Shown here in pieces: positions 38,564-49,091 of a stretch of 64,000 bases of DNA; the stretch's first letter is position 1, and every line of letters starts with the position of its first letter. The notes beneath the pieces are model-generated. The model had not been told where the DNA came from. It worked only from the letters and a program-made list of their open reading frames with translations, and made no database searches. The position numbers were made by a program, and so were the translations under genes. Source of the stretch: Helicobacter pylori (lineage in GTDB: Bacteria; Campylobacterota; Campylobacteria; Campylobacterales; Helicobacteraceae); the NCBI RefSeq assembly GCF_900120335.1, contig NZ_LT635477.1:310001-374000 (forward strand), written 5' to 3'.

Positions 38564-40180
38564 TTAGGATTTATGAAGAGCGCTCTTAATGAAATCCAAA
38601 ATAATAGGGTTAGGGCTTTGCAATCTGGAGGTGAATTCCGGGTGGAATTGCACCCCCACAAAGAACGGGTGATCTTCTAATTCAATCGCTTCAATCAAAT
38701 GATTCGCCCCAAAACCCACCACTTTCAAGCCCTTATTTTCCCACTCTTGGCGGTATTTGGGGTTGATTTCATAACGATGGCGGTGTCTTTCTTTAATATT
38801 AGGCTTTTTATAGGCTTTTTCTAGCAAGCTGTTAGGCATGATTTCGCATTCGTATTCGCCTAATCGCATGGTGCCTCCTAAAGGCGAATTATAGGTGCGC
38901 ACCTGTTTTTGGTGGTTTTGATCCATAAAATCTTCAATCAAATACACCACAGGGTATTCGCAGCGTTGGTTAAACTCCGTAGAGTTAGCCCCTTTTAAAC
39001 CTAAAACATTGCGACAAAATTCAACGATCGCTAATTGCATGCCCAAACAAATCCCTAAAAAGGGGAGTTTTTCTAACCTAGCCCTTTGAATGGCGCAAAT
39101 TTTGCCCTCAATCCCCCTTTCTCCAAAGCCCCCCGGCACTAAAATCGCATCAACGCCCTCTAAATCAGTCTTTTCATTAAAATTCTCGCTATCCAGCCAT
39201 TCAATATTGACTTGCGTATCCAAATGCGCCCCTGCATGGATTAGGGCTTCAATCAAGGATTTATAAGATTCTTTTAAGCTTAAATACTTGCCCACAAAAC
39301 CAATTTTGACCTTGTGTTTAGGAGCGATGATTTTTTCTACTAAAGTGTTCCAAGCCGCCATTTTGGGGTGCAACTTATTCAAATTAAAGCGTCTGGCAAT
39401 GGGGGTTAAAATGCCTTCTTGCAAGAAAAGAATGGGGCATGCGTAAATGCTTTTAGTGTCTGTGGCCACAATCACGCTGTCTTGCTCCACATCGCAACTC
39501 AAAGCGATCTTTTTTTTCAATTCTTTATCCAAAGGCTTAGGCGATCGCGCCAAAATGATTTGAGGGGTTACGCCAAGGCGCCTTAATTCCTGGACGGAGT
39601 GTTGCGTGGGTTTGGTTTTTAATTCGTTAGTGGTTTGGATATAGGGGATCAAGGTTACATGCACATTGATGACTTTTTCATTCCCTAATTCCAGTTTAAG
39701 CTGGCGGATCGCTTCCAAATAAAACATGCCCTCCATATCGCCCACGGTTCCACCCACTTCCACGATTAAAAAATCCAACCCCTTAGCCGCGCTTTTAATG
39801 CGCCTTTTGATTTCATCGGTTACATGGGGGACGATTTGAATGGTTTTGCCTAAATACTCCCCTTTCCTTTCGTTTTCTATCACGCTTGAAAAAATCTGCC
39901 CGGTAGTGAAATTATTCAACCTCGTTAAATTCCTGTTCAAAAAGCGTTCATAATGCCCGATATCTAAATCCGTTTCAGCGCCATCGCTAGTTACAAACAC
40001 TTCCCCATGCTCTAAAGGGCTCATGGTGCCTGGATCAATATTAATATAAGGATCAATCTTCAAAATGGAAACCTGGTAATTGCAATGCTGTAAAAGCGTA
40101 GCGATTGAAGAAGATGAAATCCCTTTCCCTAGAGAGCTTAACACGCCCCCTGTAACGAATATAAATTTGGCTCTATCCAT
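38564..40180 (-). CDS. pyrG: CTP synthase
   Basis: Makes CTP from UTP using glutamine or ammonia. 538 residues. The synthase domain starts [27 protein letters not shown] with [38 protein letters not shown]. The glutaminase domain has GGFGERG, the nucleophile in [11 protein letters not shown] and [10 protein letters not shown] (histidine and glutamate of the triad). Upstream lies a 258-bp AT-rich divergent region with a 15-base A run and nothing else that I can name. Confidence 0.97.
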
Positions 40181-40273
40181 AAGTTATTGCGTTCCTTTGA
40201 TTTTTACTTCTTAAAATTGTAGTCTAAAAAGGGTTAAAAAGCTTTAAAAGAGGGCAAAAATTAAAGCGGTTTC

Positions 40274-40288
40274 AAAAAAAAAAAAAAA
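40274..40288. repeat. Poly-A tract (15 A) between pyrG and the PAP2-like gene
   Basis: Fifteen uninterrupted A in the divergent intergenic region, 94 bp from the pyrG start and 150 bp from the plus-strand gene start. Long A/T runs in H. pylori promoters vary in length and can tune transcription. Whether this one affects either promoter cannot be seen. Confidence 0.85.
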
Positions 40289-40394
40289 CAATTTCAGTTT
40301 CTTATTAGTTAGGTTTGATTAAAATAAAAAGCTTTTATGCGTTTAAACTTCATTGTCTTAAAACTTTTAAGAGCAATTTCAAAGTTCGTTGGCG

Positions 40395-40400
40395 TACAAT
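40395..40400 (+). promoter_or_regulatory. -10 box (TACAAT) for the PAP2-like gene and fliF cluster
   Basis: TACAAT after a GCG step lies 39 bp before the ATG at 40439. It is a reasonable housekeeping -10 and may also serve fliF downstream. No sigma-54 or sigma-28 pattern was noticed here. Confidence 0.4.
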
Positions 40401-40438
40401 ATCCGTTTTGAATGAACTGACTAAAAGGGTTTTAAATA

Positions 40439-41101
40439 ATGGCTGAAAATTCTTTCAAAAATGTTTCCACACAGCCCAAACCATTTTTCTTATTACCAGT
40501 TAAAACCCTTTTTCTTTTAGGGGGCGTTTTTAGTGCGCTTTTTATCCTTATTGCTGGCTTGGTTTTTTTTGATTACGCTAATTCAATGGACCATGCGATT
40601 TTTAGCTTGATGCGTTCAAATTCTTCTAGCCCTATTTTAGATCAAACGCTCCGATGCGTTGTTTTTTTAGGCTCTTCTCAATTCGTGTTGCCTTTGAGCT
40701 TGTTGGTGGGGGTGTTTTTAAGCCTTTATCGTAGAAATTTAGCACTTGGGGTGTGGTTTGTGCTAAGCGTGATCTTGTTTGAAGCCCTTTTAAAATCTTT
40801 AAAGCACCTTTTTTTGCATTCTTTTCAATGGCTTTCGCACAGCGTTAATTTCCCTAGCGCTATTGCGCTCTCTTTGACGCTATTTTACGGGTTGCTTATC
40901 TTATTGATACCCCATTTCATTGCGCATCAAATATTTCAAAACATCCTCTCTTATAGTTTGCTTGGTTTGATTCTTTTAATAGGCTTAGCGCTCATTGTTT
41001 TAGGGGTGTCTTTTAGCAGTGTTTTAGGAGGGTTTTGTTTAGGGGCGTTAGGGGCTTGTTTTTCCATAGGGATTTATTTGAGCGTGTTCCAAAAGATCTA
41101 A
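40439..41101 (+). CDS. Membrane protein, degenerate PAP2-phosphatase-like (HP0350 type)
   Basis: 220 residues with about six membrane helices and the layout of lipid phosphatases of the PAP2 family. The positions where catalytic motifs should be are degenerate. KSLKHLFLHSFQWL stands where KxxxxxxRP belongs. NFPSAIALSLTLFYG stands where PSGH belongs, so the histidine is replaced. SFSSVLGGFCLGALGA stands where SRxxxxxHxxxD belongs. It is therefore probably not an active phosphatase of the LpxE/LpxF kind, and could be structural or regulatory. It lies 43 bp upstream of fliF. Confidence 0.6.
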   Translation: MAENSFKNVSTQPKPFFLLPVKTLFLLGGVFSALFILIAGLVFFDYANSMDHAIFSLMRSNSSSPILDQTLRCVVFLGSSQFVLPLSLLVGVFLSLYRRNLALGVWFVLSVILFEALLKSLKHLFLHSFQWLSHSVNFPSAIALSLTLFYGLLILLIPHFIAHQIFQNILSYSLLGLILLIGLALIVLGVSFSSVLGGFCLGALGACFSIGIYLSVFQKI

Positions 41102-41144
41102 GCGAACGGCTTAAAAGAATGAAAATTTTATCAAGGTTTTAATA

Positions 41145-42848
41145 TTGGATTTAAAGGTATTATTGCAACGGATTGTTGATTTTTTCATCAAGCTCAATAA
41201 AAAGCAAAAAATCGCTCTGATCGCAGCGGGGGTTTTGATCACCGCCTTGCTCGTGTTTTTATTGCTCTATCCTTTTAAAGAAAAAGACTACGCGCAAGGG
41301 GGTTATGGGGTTTTATTTGAAAGATTGGATTCTAGCGATAACGCCTTAATCTTACAACACCTCCAGCAAAACCAAATCCCTTATAAAGTCTTAAAAGATG
41401 ACACCATTCTTGTCCCTAAAGATAAAGTGTATGAAGAAAGGATCACTCTGGCTTCTCAAGGGATTCCTAAAACGAGCAAAGTGGGCTTTGAAATCTTTGA
41501 CACTAAAGACTTTGGGGCGACTGATTTTGATCAGAATATCAAACTCGTTCGCGCCATTGAGGGGGAATTGTCGCGCACGATTGAAAGTTTAAACCCCATT
41601 CTTAAAGCCAATGTGCATATTGCAATCCCTAAAGACAGCGTGTTTGTGGCTAAAGAAGTCCCTCCTAGCGCTTCGGTGATGCTCAAGCTTAAGCCTGACA
41701 TGAAGCTTTCACCCACTCAAATTTTAGGGATTAAAAATTTAATCGCTGCAGCTGTGCCTAAACTCACGATAGAAAACGTGAAAATCGTGAATGAAAATGG
41801 CGAATCAATAGGCGAGGGCGATATACTAGAAAACTCCAAAGAATTAGCCTTAGAGCAATTGCGCTACAAACAAAATTTTGAAAACATTTTAGAAAATAAG
41901 ATCGTCAATATTTTAGCCCCTATTGTGGGGGGTAAAAACAAGGTGGTCGCAAGGGTCAATGCGGAGTTTGATTTCAGCCAAAAGAAAAGCACCAAAGAGA
42001 CTTTTGATCCCAATAATGTCGTAAGGAGCGAGCAAAATTTAGAAGAAAAAAAAGAAGGCGCTTCTAAAAAACAAGTCGGCGGTGTGCCGGGAGTTGTGAG
42101 CAATATCGGGCCTGTGCAAGGATTGAAGGACAATAAAGAGCCAGAAAAATACGAAAAGTCTCAAAACACGACCAATTATGAAGTGGGTAAAACCATTAGC
42201 GAGATCAAGGGCGAGTTTGGCACCTTAGTGCGTTTGAATGCGGCGGTTGTGGTGGATGGCAAGTATAAGATTGCGTTTAAAGACGGGGCAAACGCTTTAG
42301 AATACGAGCCTTTGAGCGATGAATCGCTTAAAAAAATCAACGCTTTAGTGAAACAGGCCATTGGCTATAACCAAAATAGAGGCGATGATGTGGCGGTGAG
42401 TAATTTTGAGTTTAACCCTATGGCACCCCTGCTTGATAACGCTACTTTGAGCGAAAAAATCATGCACAAAACTCAAAAAATCTTAGGCTCATTCACGCCT
42501 TTAATCAAGTATATTTTAGTGTTTATAGTGCTATTTATTTTCTATAAAAAAGTGATTGTGCCTTTCAGCGAACGCATGCTAGAAGTGGTGCCTGATGAAG
42601 ATAAGGAAGTGAAATCCATGTTTGAAGAAATGGATGAAGAAGAAGATGAATTGAACAAACTCGGCGATTTGAGGAAAAAAGTAGAAGATCAATTAGGGCT
42701 TAATGCAAGCTTTAGCGAAGAAGAAGTAAGATATGAAATTATTTTAGAAAAGATTAGAGGAACCCTTAAAGAGCGCCCTGATGAAATCGCCACGCTTTTT
42801 AAGCTCTTAATCAAAGATGAAATTTCTTCAGACAGCGCGAAAGGTTAA
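41145..42848 (+). CDS. fliF: Flagellar MS-ring protein FliF
   Basis: Forms the membrane-embedded MS ring on which the flagellar export gate and rotor assemble. 567 residues from a TTG start; AAGGTTTT lies upstream. One N-terminal membrane helix (KIALIAAGVLITALLVFLLLYPF) and one near residue 450 (IKYILVFIVLFIFYKKVIV) bracket the periplasmic ring-building domains (GYGVLFERLDSSDNALILQHL, VPKDKVYEERITLASQGIPKTSKVGFEIFD). The cytoplasmic C-terminal tail that binds FliG ends KLLIKDEISSDS. fliG follows 17 bp later. Confidence 0.96.
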   Translation: MDLKVLLQRIVDFFIKLNKKQKIALIAAGVLITALLVFLLLYPFKEKDYAQGGYGVLFERLDSSDNALILQHLQQNQIPYKVLKDDTILVPKDKVYEERITLASQGIPKTSKVGFEIFDTKDFGATDFDQNIKLVRAIEGELSRTIESLNPILKANVHIAIPKDSVFVAKEVPPSASVMLKLKPDMKLSPTQILGIKNLIAAAVPKLTIENVKIVNENGESIGEGDILENSKELALEQLRYKQNFENILENKIVNILAPIVGGKNKVVARVNAEFDFSQKKSTKETFDPNNVVRSEQNLEEKKEGASKKQVGGVPGVVSNIGPVQGLKDNKEPEKYEKSQNTTNYEVGKTISEIKGEFGTLVRLNAAVVVDGKYKIAFKDGANALEYEPLSDESLKKINALVKQAIGYNQNRGDDVAVSNFEFNPMAPLLDNATLSEKIMHKTQKILGSFTPLIKYILVFIVLFIFYKKVIVPFSERMLEVVPDEDKEVKSMFEEMDEEEDELNKLGDLRKKVEDQLGLNASFSEEEVRYEIILEKIRGTLKERPDEIATLFKLLIKDEISSDSAKG

Positions 42849-42865
42849 AAGATAAAAGGTTAAAA

Positions 42866-43897
42866 ATGGCAACCAAACTCACCCCCAAACAAAAGGCTCA
42901 ATTAGACGAACTCTCCATGAGTGAAAAAATCGCCATTTTACTCATTCAAGTGGGCGAAGACACCACAGGTGAGATTTTAAGGCATTTAGACATTGACTCC
43001 ATTACAGAGATTTCTAAGCAAATCGTGCAATTAAACGGCACAGACAAGCAAATCGGCGCGGCGGTTTTAGAGGAATTTTTTGCGATCTTTCAGTCTAACC
43101 AATACATCAATACCGGCGGTTTAGAATACGCTAGAGAGCTTTTAACCAGGACTTTAGGGAGCGAAGAAGCCAGAAAAGTGATGGACAAACTCACTAAAAG
43201 CTTGCAAACGCAAAAAAATTTCGCTTATTTAGGCAAAATCAAGCCCCAACAACTCGCTGATTTCATCATTAACGAACACCCTCAAACCATTGCCTTGATT
43301 TTAGCCCACATGGAAGCCCCTAATGCGGCTGAAACTTTGAGCTATTTCCCTGATGAAATGAAAGCCGAGATTTCTATTAGAATGGCGAATTTAGGCGAAA
43401 TATCGCCCCAAGTGGTTAAAAGGGTTTCCACGGTGTTAGAAAACAAACTAGAATCGCTCACTAGCTATAAAATTGAAGTGGGCGGTTTGAGAGCGGTGGC
43501 TGAAATCTTTAACCGCTTGGGACAAAAGAGCGCTAAAACCACGCTCGCTCGCATTGAAAGCGTGGATAACAAACTCGCCGGCGCGATTAAAGAAATGATG
43601 TTCACTTTTGAAGATATAGCCAAACTAGACAATTTCGCTATCAGAGAGATTTTGAAAGTGGCGGATAAAAAAGACTTGTCTTTAGCCTTAAAAACTTCTA
43701 CCCAAGATTTAACCGATAAATTCTTAAACAACATGAGCAGTAGGGCTGCAGAGCAATTTGTAGAAGAAATGCAGTATTTAGGGGCGGTCAAAATCAAAGA
43801 CGTGGATGTGGCCCAAAGAAAGATCATTGAAATCGTGCAGAGCTTGCAAGAAAAAGGCGTGATCCAAACCGGTGAAGAGGAAGATGTCATTGAATAG
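42866..43897 (+). CDS. fliG: Flagellar motor switch protein FliG
   Basis: The rotor component that interacts with the stator to generate torque. 343 residues with N-terminal (ILLIQVGEDTTGEILRHLD), middle (HPQTIALILAHMEAPNAAETLSYFP, the EHPQ motif) and C-terminal torque domains (FAIREILKVADKKDLSLALKT, the charged ridge). fliH begins inside its last 14 bases, indicating translational coupling. Confidence 0.97.
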   Translation: MATKLTPKQKAQLDELSMSEKIAILLIQVGEDTTGEILRHLDIDSITEISKQIVQLNGTDKQIGAAVLEEFFAIFQSNQYINTGGLEYARELLTRTLGSEEARKVMDKLTKSLQTQKNFAYLGKIKPQQLADFIINEHPQTIALILAHMEAPNAAETLSYFPDEMKAEISIRMANLGEISPQVVKRVSTVLENKLESLTSYKIEVGGLRAVAEIFNRLGQKSAKTTLARIESVDNKLAGAIKEMMFTFEDIAKLDNFAIREILKVADKKDLSLALKTSTQDLTDKFLNNMSSRAAEQFVEEMQYLGAVKIKDVDVAQRKIIEIVQSLQEKGVIQTGEEEDVIE

Positions 43898-44660
43898 CCG
43901 TAAAAACTTGATCCAAAAAGATCATTTGAATAAGCATGACATTCAAAAATACGAATTTAAGAGCATGGCAAATTTACCTCCTAAAACTAATCCTAATAAC
44001 GCGTCTTTAGAAACGCCTAACCCGCAAGAGCCTTTGGAAAAAAAAGCGATAGAAAACGATTTGATTGATTGCTTATTGAAAAAAACCGATGAGCTTTCAA
44101 GCCATTTAGTGAAATTGCAAATGCAATTTGAAAAAGCCCAAGAAGAGAGTAAAGTTTTGATTGAAAACGCTAAAAACGATGGCTATAAAATCGGCTTTAA
44201 AGAGGGCGAAGAAAAAATGCGTAACGAACTCACTCACAGCGTGAATGAAGAAAAAAACCAGCTTTTGCATGCGATCACCGCTTTAGATGAAAAAATGAAA
44301 AAATCACAAGATCATTTAATGGCTTTAGAAAAGGAATTGAGCGCGATTGCGATAGATATAGCTAAAGAAGTGATCCTTAAGGAAGTGGAAGACAACAGCC
44401 AGAAAGTGGCCCTCGCTTTAGCTGAAGAGCTTTTAAAAAATGTTTTAGACGCAACGGATATTCATTTAAAAGTCAATCCCTTGGATTACCCTTATTTAAA
44501 CGAGCGTTTGCAAAACGCTTCCAAAATCAAATTGGAGAGCAATGAAGCTATTTCTAAAGGAGGCGTTATGATCACTAGCTCTAACGGGAGCCTTGATGGG
44601 AATTTAATGGAGCGCTTTAAAACGCTCAAAGAAAGCGTGTTGGAAAATTTTAAGGTGTGA
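43884..44660 (+). CDS. fliH: Flagellar export ATPase regulator FliH
   Basis: Binds and inhibits the FliI ATPase and links it to the switch. 258 residues from ATG 43884, directly preceded by GAAGAGGAAG; an in-frame GTG at 43872 has no evident binding site. The N-terminal half is extended and charged, then a long coiled coil (KLQMQFEKAQEESKVLIENAK) and the FliH C-terminal domain (LSAIAIDIAKEVILKEVEDNSQKV, MITSSNGSLDGNLMERF). It overlaps fliG by 14 bases and dxs by 4. Confidence 0.9.
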   Translation: MSLNSRKNLIQKDHLNKHDIQKYEFKSMANLPPKTNPNNASLETPNPQEPLEKKAIENDLIDCLLKKTDELSSHLVKLQMQFEKAQEESKVLIENAKNDGYKIGFKEGEEKMRNELTHSVNEEKNQLLHAITALDEKMKKSQDHLMALEKELSAIAIDIAKEVILKEVEDNSQKVALALAEELLKNVLDATDIHLKVNPLDYPYLNERLQNASKIKLESNEAISKGGVMITSSNGSLDGNLMERFKTLKESVLENFKV

Positions 44661-46513
44661 TTTTGCAAAATAAAACTTTTGATTTAAACCCTAATGATAT
44701 TGCAGGCTTGGAGTTGGTGTGTCAGACGCTAAGGAATCGTATTTTAGAAGTGGTGAGCGCTAATGGGGGGCATTTAAGCTCTTCTTTAGGGGCTGTGGAG
44801 CTGATTGTGGGCATGCATGCCTTATTTGATTGCCAAAAAAACCCTTTCATTTTTGACACTTCGCACCAAGCTTACGCTCACAAGCTCTTAACCGGGCGCT
44901 TTGAAAGCTTTAGCACTTTAAGGCAATTTAAAGGTTTGAGCGGCTTTACTAAACCTAGCGAGAGCGCATACGATTATTTCATTGCCGGTCATAGCTCCAC
45001 TTCGGTTTCTATAGGCGTGGGGGTGGCTAAAGCTTTTTGTTTGAAACAAGCATTAGGCATGCCTATCGCTTTATTAGGCGATGGGAGTATTAGCGCAGGG
45101 ATTTTTTATGAAGCCTTAAACGAACTGGGCGATAGGAAATACCCCATGATCATGATTTTGAACGATAATGAAATGAGTATCAGCACGCCTATTGGCGCTT
45201 TATCCAAAGCCCTTAGCCAGCTGATGAAAGGTCCGTTTTATCAGTCTTTCCGCTCTAAAGTTAAAAAAATCTTAAGCACCTTACCTGAAAGCGTGAATTA
45301 CTTAGTGAGCCGTTTTGAAGAATCTTTTAAGCTCATCACCCCGGGCGTGTTTTTTGAAGAATTGGGCATTAATTATATAGGGCCTATTAACGGGCATGAT
45401 TTGGGCGCGATTATTGAGACCTTGAAATTAGCCAAAGAACTTAAAGAACCGGTGCTAATCCATGCACAAACCTTAAAAGGCAAAGGCTATAAAATCGCTG
45501 AAGGGCGCTATGAAAAATGGCATGGGGTGGGGCCTTTTGATTTGGATACCGGCTTGTCTAAAAAATCCAAAAGCGCGACTTTATCGCCCACTGAAGCGTA
45601 TTCTAACACCCTTTTAGAATTAGCTAAAAAAGATGAAAAAATCGTAGGCGTAACCGCTGCGATGCCTAGCGGCACAGGATTAGACAAGCTCATTGACGCT
45701 TACCCTTTGCGCTTTTTTGATGTCGCTATCGCTGAACAACACGCCTTAACTTCTAGCAGCGCTATGGCTAAAGAGGGGTTTAAACCTTTTGTGAGTATCT
45801 ATTCTACTTTTTTACAGAGGGCTTATGATTCCATCGTGCATGACGCTTGCATTTCTAGCTTGCCGATTAAATTGGCCATTGATAGGGCTGGGATTGTGGG
45901 CGAAGATGGCGAAACGCACCAAGGGCTTTTAGACGTGTCTTATTTGCGCTCTATCCCTAACATGGTCATTTTTGCCCCACGAGACAATGAGACTTTAAAA
46001 AACGCCGTGTATTTTGCCAATGAGCATGATTCAAGCCCTTGCGCATTCCGCTACCCTAGGGGGTCGTTTGCGTTAAAAGAGGGGGTTTTTGAACCTAGCG
46101 GTTTTGTTTTGGGGCGAAGCGAATTGTTGAAAAAAGAGGGCGAAATTTTACTCATAGGCTATGGTAATGGCGTGGGGAGGGCACATTTAGTCCAACTGGC
46201 TTTAAAAGAAAAAAACATAGAGTGCGCGCTTTTGGATTTGAGATTCCTTAAACCTTTAGATCAAAATTTAAGCGCGATTATTGCCCCTTATCAAAAACTC
46301 TATGTTTTTAGCGATAATTACAAGCTTGGGGGGGTGGCTAGCGCGATTTTAGAATTTTTGAGCGAACAAAATATTTTAAAGCCTGTTAAAAGCTTTGAAA
46401 TCACTGATGAATTTATCATGCATGGGAACACCGCTTTAGTGGAAAAATCCTTAGGCTTAGACACAGAGAGTTTGACTGACGCTATTTTAAAAGATTTAGG
46501 ACAAGAGAGATGA
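44657..46513 (+). CDS. dxs: 1-deoxy-D-xylulose-5-phosphate synthase
   Basis: A thiamine diphosphate enzyme, first step of the MEP isoprenoid pathway. 618 residues from a GTG start overlapping the fliH stop. Features include [32 protein letters not shown], the thiamine motif [15 protein letters not shown] and [23 protein letters not shown] carries the conserved catalytic glutamate and [15 protein letters not shown] the transketolase C region. Its placement in a flagellar operon is conserved in H. pylori. Confidence 0.95.
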   Translation: MILQNKTFDLNPNDIAGLELVCQTLRNRILEVVSANGGHLSSSLGAVELIVGMHALFDCQKNPFIFDTSHQAYAHKLLTGRFESFSTLRQFKGLSGFTKPSESAYDYFIAGHSSTSVSIGVGVAKAFCLKQALGMPIALLGDGSISAGIFYEALNELGDRKYPMIMILNDNEMSISTPIGALSKALSQLMKGPFYQSFRSKVKKILSTLPESVNYLVSRFEESFKLITPGVFFEELGINYIGPINGHDLGAIIETLKLAKELKEPVLIHAQTLKGKGYKIAEGRYEKWHGVGPFDLDTGLSKKSKSATLSPTEAYSNTLLELAKKDEKIVGVTAAMPSGTGLDKLIDAYPLRFFDVAIAEQHALTSSSAMAKEGFKPFVSIYSTFLQRAYDSIVHDACISSLPIKLAIDRAGIVGEDGETHQGLLDVSYLRSIPNMVIFAPRDNETLKNAVYFANEHDSSPCAFRYPRGSFALKEGVFEPSGFVLGRSELLKKEGEILLIGYGNGVGRAHLVQLALKEKNIECALLDLRFLKPLDQNLSAIIAPYQKLYVFSDNYKLGGVASAILEFLSEQNILKPVKSFEITDEFIMHGNTALVEKSLGLDTESLTDAILKDLGQER

Positions 46514-48318
46514 AATCAAAAGTGCCAATGAAAAATATCCGCAATTTTTCCATTATCGCTCACATTGACCATGGTAAAAGCACTTTAGCGGATTGTTTGA
46601 TTTTTGAATGCAACGCTATCAGTAACAGAGAAATGAAGAGCCAAGTGATGGACACTATGGATATTGAAAAAGAAAGGGGCATTACAATTAAGGCTCAAAG
46701 CGTGCGCTTAAATTACACTTTTAAGGGGGAGGATTACGTTTTAAACCTCATTGACACCCCAGGGCATGTGGATTTTAGCTATGAAGTGTCTCGCTCTTTG
46801 TGTTCGTGCGAAGGGGCGTTATTGGTGGTGGATGCCACTCAAGGCGTGGAAGCGCAAACCATTGCAAACACTTATATCGCTTTAGATAACAATTTAGAAA
46901 TTTTACCGGTGATCAATAAAATTGATTTGCCTAATGCGAATGTTTTGGAAGTCAAACAGGATATAGAAGACACGATAGGGATTGATTGCTCTAACGTTAA
47001 TGAAGTGAGTGCTAAAGCTAAGCTTGGCATTAAAGATTTGTTAGAAAAGATCATTACGACCATTCCTGCCCCTAGCGGTGATCCTAATAACCCCTTAAAA
47101 GCGCTCATTTATGATTCATGGTTTGACAATTATTTAGGGGCGCTAGCGTTAGTGCGGATCATGGATGGGAGCATCAACACAGAGCAAGAAATTTTAGTGA
47201 TGGGGACGGGTAAAAAACATGGCGTTTTAGGGCTATACTACCCTAACCCTTTGAAAAAAATCCCCACCAAAAGTTTAGAATGCGGCGAGATTGGTATTGT
47301 GAGTTTGGGGCTAAAAAGCGTTACTGATATTGCGGTGGGCGACACGCTCACAGACGCTAAAAACCCTACCCCTAAACCCATTGAAGGCTTTATGCCGGCT
47401 AAACCCTTTGTGTTTGCGGGGCTTTACCCTATAGAAACGGACCGGTTTGAAGATTTAAGAGAGGCGCTATTGAAACTCCAGCTTAACGATTGCGCTTTGA
47501 ATTTTGAGCCTGAAAGCTCCGTGGTGCTTGGCTTTGGTTTTAGGGTGGGCTTTTTAGGGCTATTGCACATGGAAGTGATCAAAGAAAGGCTGGAAAGGGA
47601 ATTTGGCCTTAACTTAATCGCTACCGCTCCCACGGTGGTGTATGAAGTGCATTTAACCGATAATAGCATCAAATACGTCCAAAACCCTAGCGAATTGCCC
47701 CCTGAAAATCATATCGCTTGCATCAAAGAGCCTTTTGTGAGGGCGACGATTATCACGCCGAGTGAATTTTTGGGTAATTTAATGCAGTTATTGAACAATA
47801 AAAGAGGCATTCAAGAAAAAATGGAATATTTAAACCAGTCTCGTGTCATGCTCACTTATTCCTTGCCCAGCAATGAAATTGTGATGGATTTTTATGACAA
47901 GCTCAAATCTTGCACGAAAGGGTATGCGAGCTTTGATTATGAGCCTATAGAAAACAGAGAGGCTCATTTAGTGAAATTAGACATGAGGGTGGCAGGCGAT
48001 GTGGTGGATGCGCTTTCTATCATTATAGATAAGAATAAGGCGTATGAAAAGGGGCGAGCTTTAGTGGAAACGATGAAAGAGCTTATCCCAAGACAGCTTT
48101 TTGAAGTCGCTATCCAAGCGAGCGTGGGGAATAAAATCATCGCCAGAGAGACGATTAAATCTGTCGGTAAGAATGTAACGGCTAAGTGCTATGGGGGCGA
48201 TATTACACGAAAAAGAAAACTCTTAGAAAAGCAAAAAGAGGGTAAAAAACGCATGAAGGCTATCGGTAAGGTGGAACTTCCCCAAGAAGCGTTTTTAGCG
48301 ATATTAAAGATTGATTAG
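46510..48318 (+). CDS. lepA: Elongation factor 4 (LepA)
   Basis: A ribosome-dependent GTPase thought to act on stalled or assembling ribosomes. 602 residues from ATG 46510; an in-frame ATG 6 codons later also suits the family start [21 protein letters not shown]1 [10 protein letters not shown]3 [13 protein letters not shown] and G4 NKIDLP are visible, with the LepA-specific C-terminal [26 protein letters not shown]. It overlaps dxs by 4 bases. Synteny with 26695 breaks after this gene. Confidence 0.96.
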   Translation: MKSKVPMKNIRNFSIIAHIDHGKSTLADCLIFECNAISNREMKSQVMDTMDIEKERGITIKAQSVRLNYTFKGEDYVLNLIDTPGHVDFSYEVSRSLCSCEGALLVVDATQGVEAQTIANTYIALDNNLEILPVINKIDLPNANVLEVKQDIEDTIGIDCSNVNEVSAKAKLGIKDLLEKIITTIPAPSGDPNNPLKALIYDSWFDNYLGALALVRIMDGSINTEQEILVMGTGKKHGVLGLYYPNPLKKIPTKSLECGEIGIVSLGLKSVTDIAVGDTLTDAKNPTPKPIEGFMPAKPFVFAGLYPIETDRFEDLREALLKLQLNDCALNFEPESSVVLGFGFRVGFLGLLHMEVIKERLEREFGLNLIATAPTVVYEVHLTDNSIKYVQNPSELPPENHIACIKEPFVRATIITPSEFLGNLMQLLNNKRGIQEKMEYLNQSRVMLTYSLPSNEIVMDFYDKLKSCTKGYASFDYEPIENREAHLVKLDMRVAGDVVDALSIIIDKNKAYEKGRALVETMKELIPRQLFEVAIQASVGNKIIARETIKSVGKNVTAKCYGGDITRKRKLLEKQKEGKKRMKAIGKVELPQEAFLAILKID

Positions 48319-48332
48319 GGCGTTTAGCTTCT

Positions 48333-49091
48333 ATGGCAAAACACAAGAACTATGAAATTTTAAATCTCATAGGCTATGCTTTGGCAAAATTTGATAATGA
48401 CTTTATTAAAGAATTTGGTTTTTCTACTAAAAATGCTTTTTTTGAATATTGCGTCCAAATCGGCTTGGCTGAAACGACTGGCGTTATCAAAAATCGCATG
48501 GATTTATTTGATTATTTTTTTCCTAATAAACGCAAAGGCTGGTGGCAAAAAGGCGATGCCTATATCCATAGAAAATTATGGATTGATAGTTTGTTTGGAA
48601 ATGAAAGCGTTAAGGGTTTTAGCCATATTGTGAAATGGTTTTTGCAGGAACAATACGGAATCAAAGATTTAGGCGTTACCCCTAACGCTTACCTTAAAAC
48701 CCGCTATAAAAGCATGCAAGAAACAGGTTTAGAAGCCGAATTGTATTTCTTAAACCACTATAAGAACATCAAAACATTCTCTCATGGGCATTTAAAAGAC
48801 ATGCGTCTTTTTGGCGATGGGTATGACTTCTATATTCAAACCAACAAGCAAGCGTTTTTAGTGGAAGTTAAGGGGATTAGAGAAAAACAAGGAACATTGA
48901 GATTGACCCAAAAAGAATACGAGCAAGCGCAAGCGTATAGCCATGATTATGTGCTTGTAGTGGTATTGAATTTGAGTGAAAAACCCTATCTTTTATCTGT
49001 CGCTAACCCTTTAAAGCATTTAGAGTTTAAGGCATGCGAGAGGAAGCAAAAAAGCATTTTAGAATACCACTTAATAGGGCAAATAAAATAA
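48333..49091 (+). CDS. DUF3883-like protein with a PD-(D/E)XK nuclease core, accessory
   Basis: 252 residues. The C-terminal half matches the DUF3883 pattern: TGLEAELYFLNHY (E135), GDGYDFYIQT (D165), FLVEVKGIREKQGTLRLTQKEYEQAQAY (E178, K180) and YVLVVVLN. The spacing of E, D, E-x-K is that of a PD-(D/E)XK nuclease fold. The N-terminal half (FSTKNAFFEYCVQIGLAETTGV, KGWWQKGDAYIHRKLWIDSLFG) is helical and unassigned. It starts 14 bp after lepA. DUF3883 domains are common in restriction and phage-defence proteins, so a nucleic-acid-targeting role is plausible but unproven. Confidence 0.7.
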   Translation: MAKHKNYEILNLIGYALAKFDNDFIKEFGFSTKNAFFEYCVQIGLAETTGVIKNRMDLFDYFFPNKRKGWWQKGDAYIHRKLWIDSLFGNESVKGFSHIVKWFLQEQYGIKDLGVTPNAYLKTRYKSMQETGLEAELYFLNHYKNIKTFSHGHLKDMRLFGDGYDFYIQTNKQAFLVEVKGIREKQGTLRLTQKEYEQAQAYSHDYVLVVVLNLSEKPYLLSVANPLKHLEFKACERKQKSILEYHLIGQIK

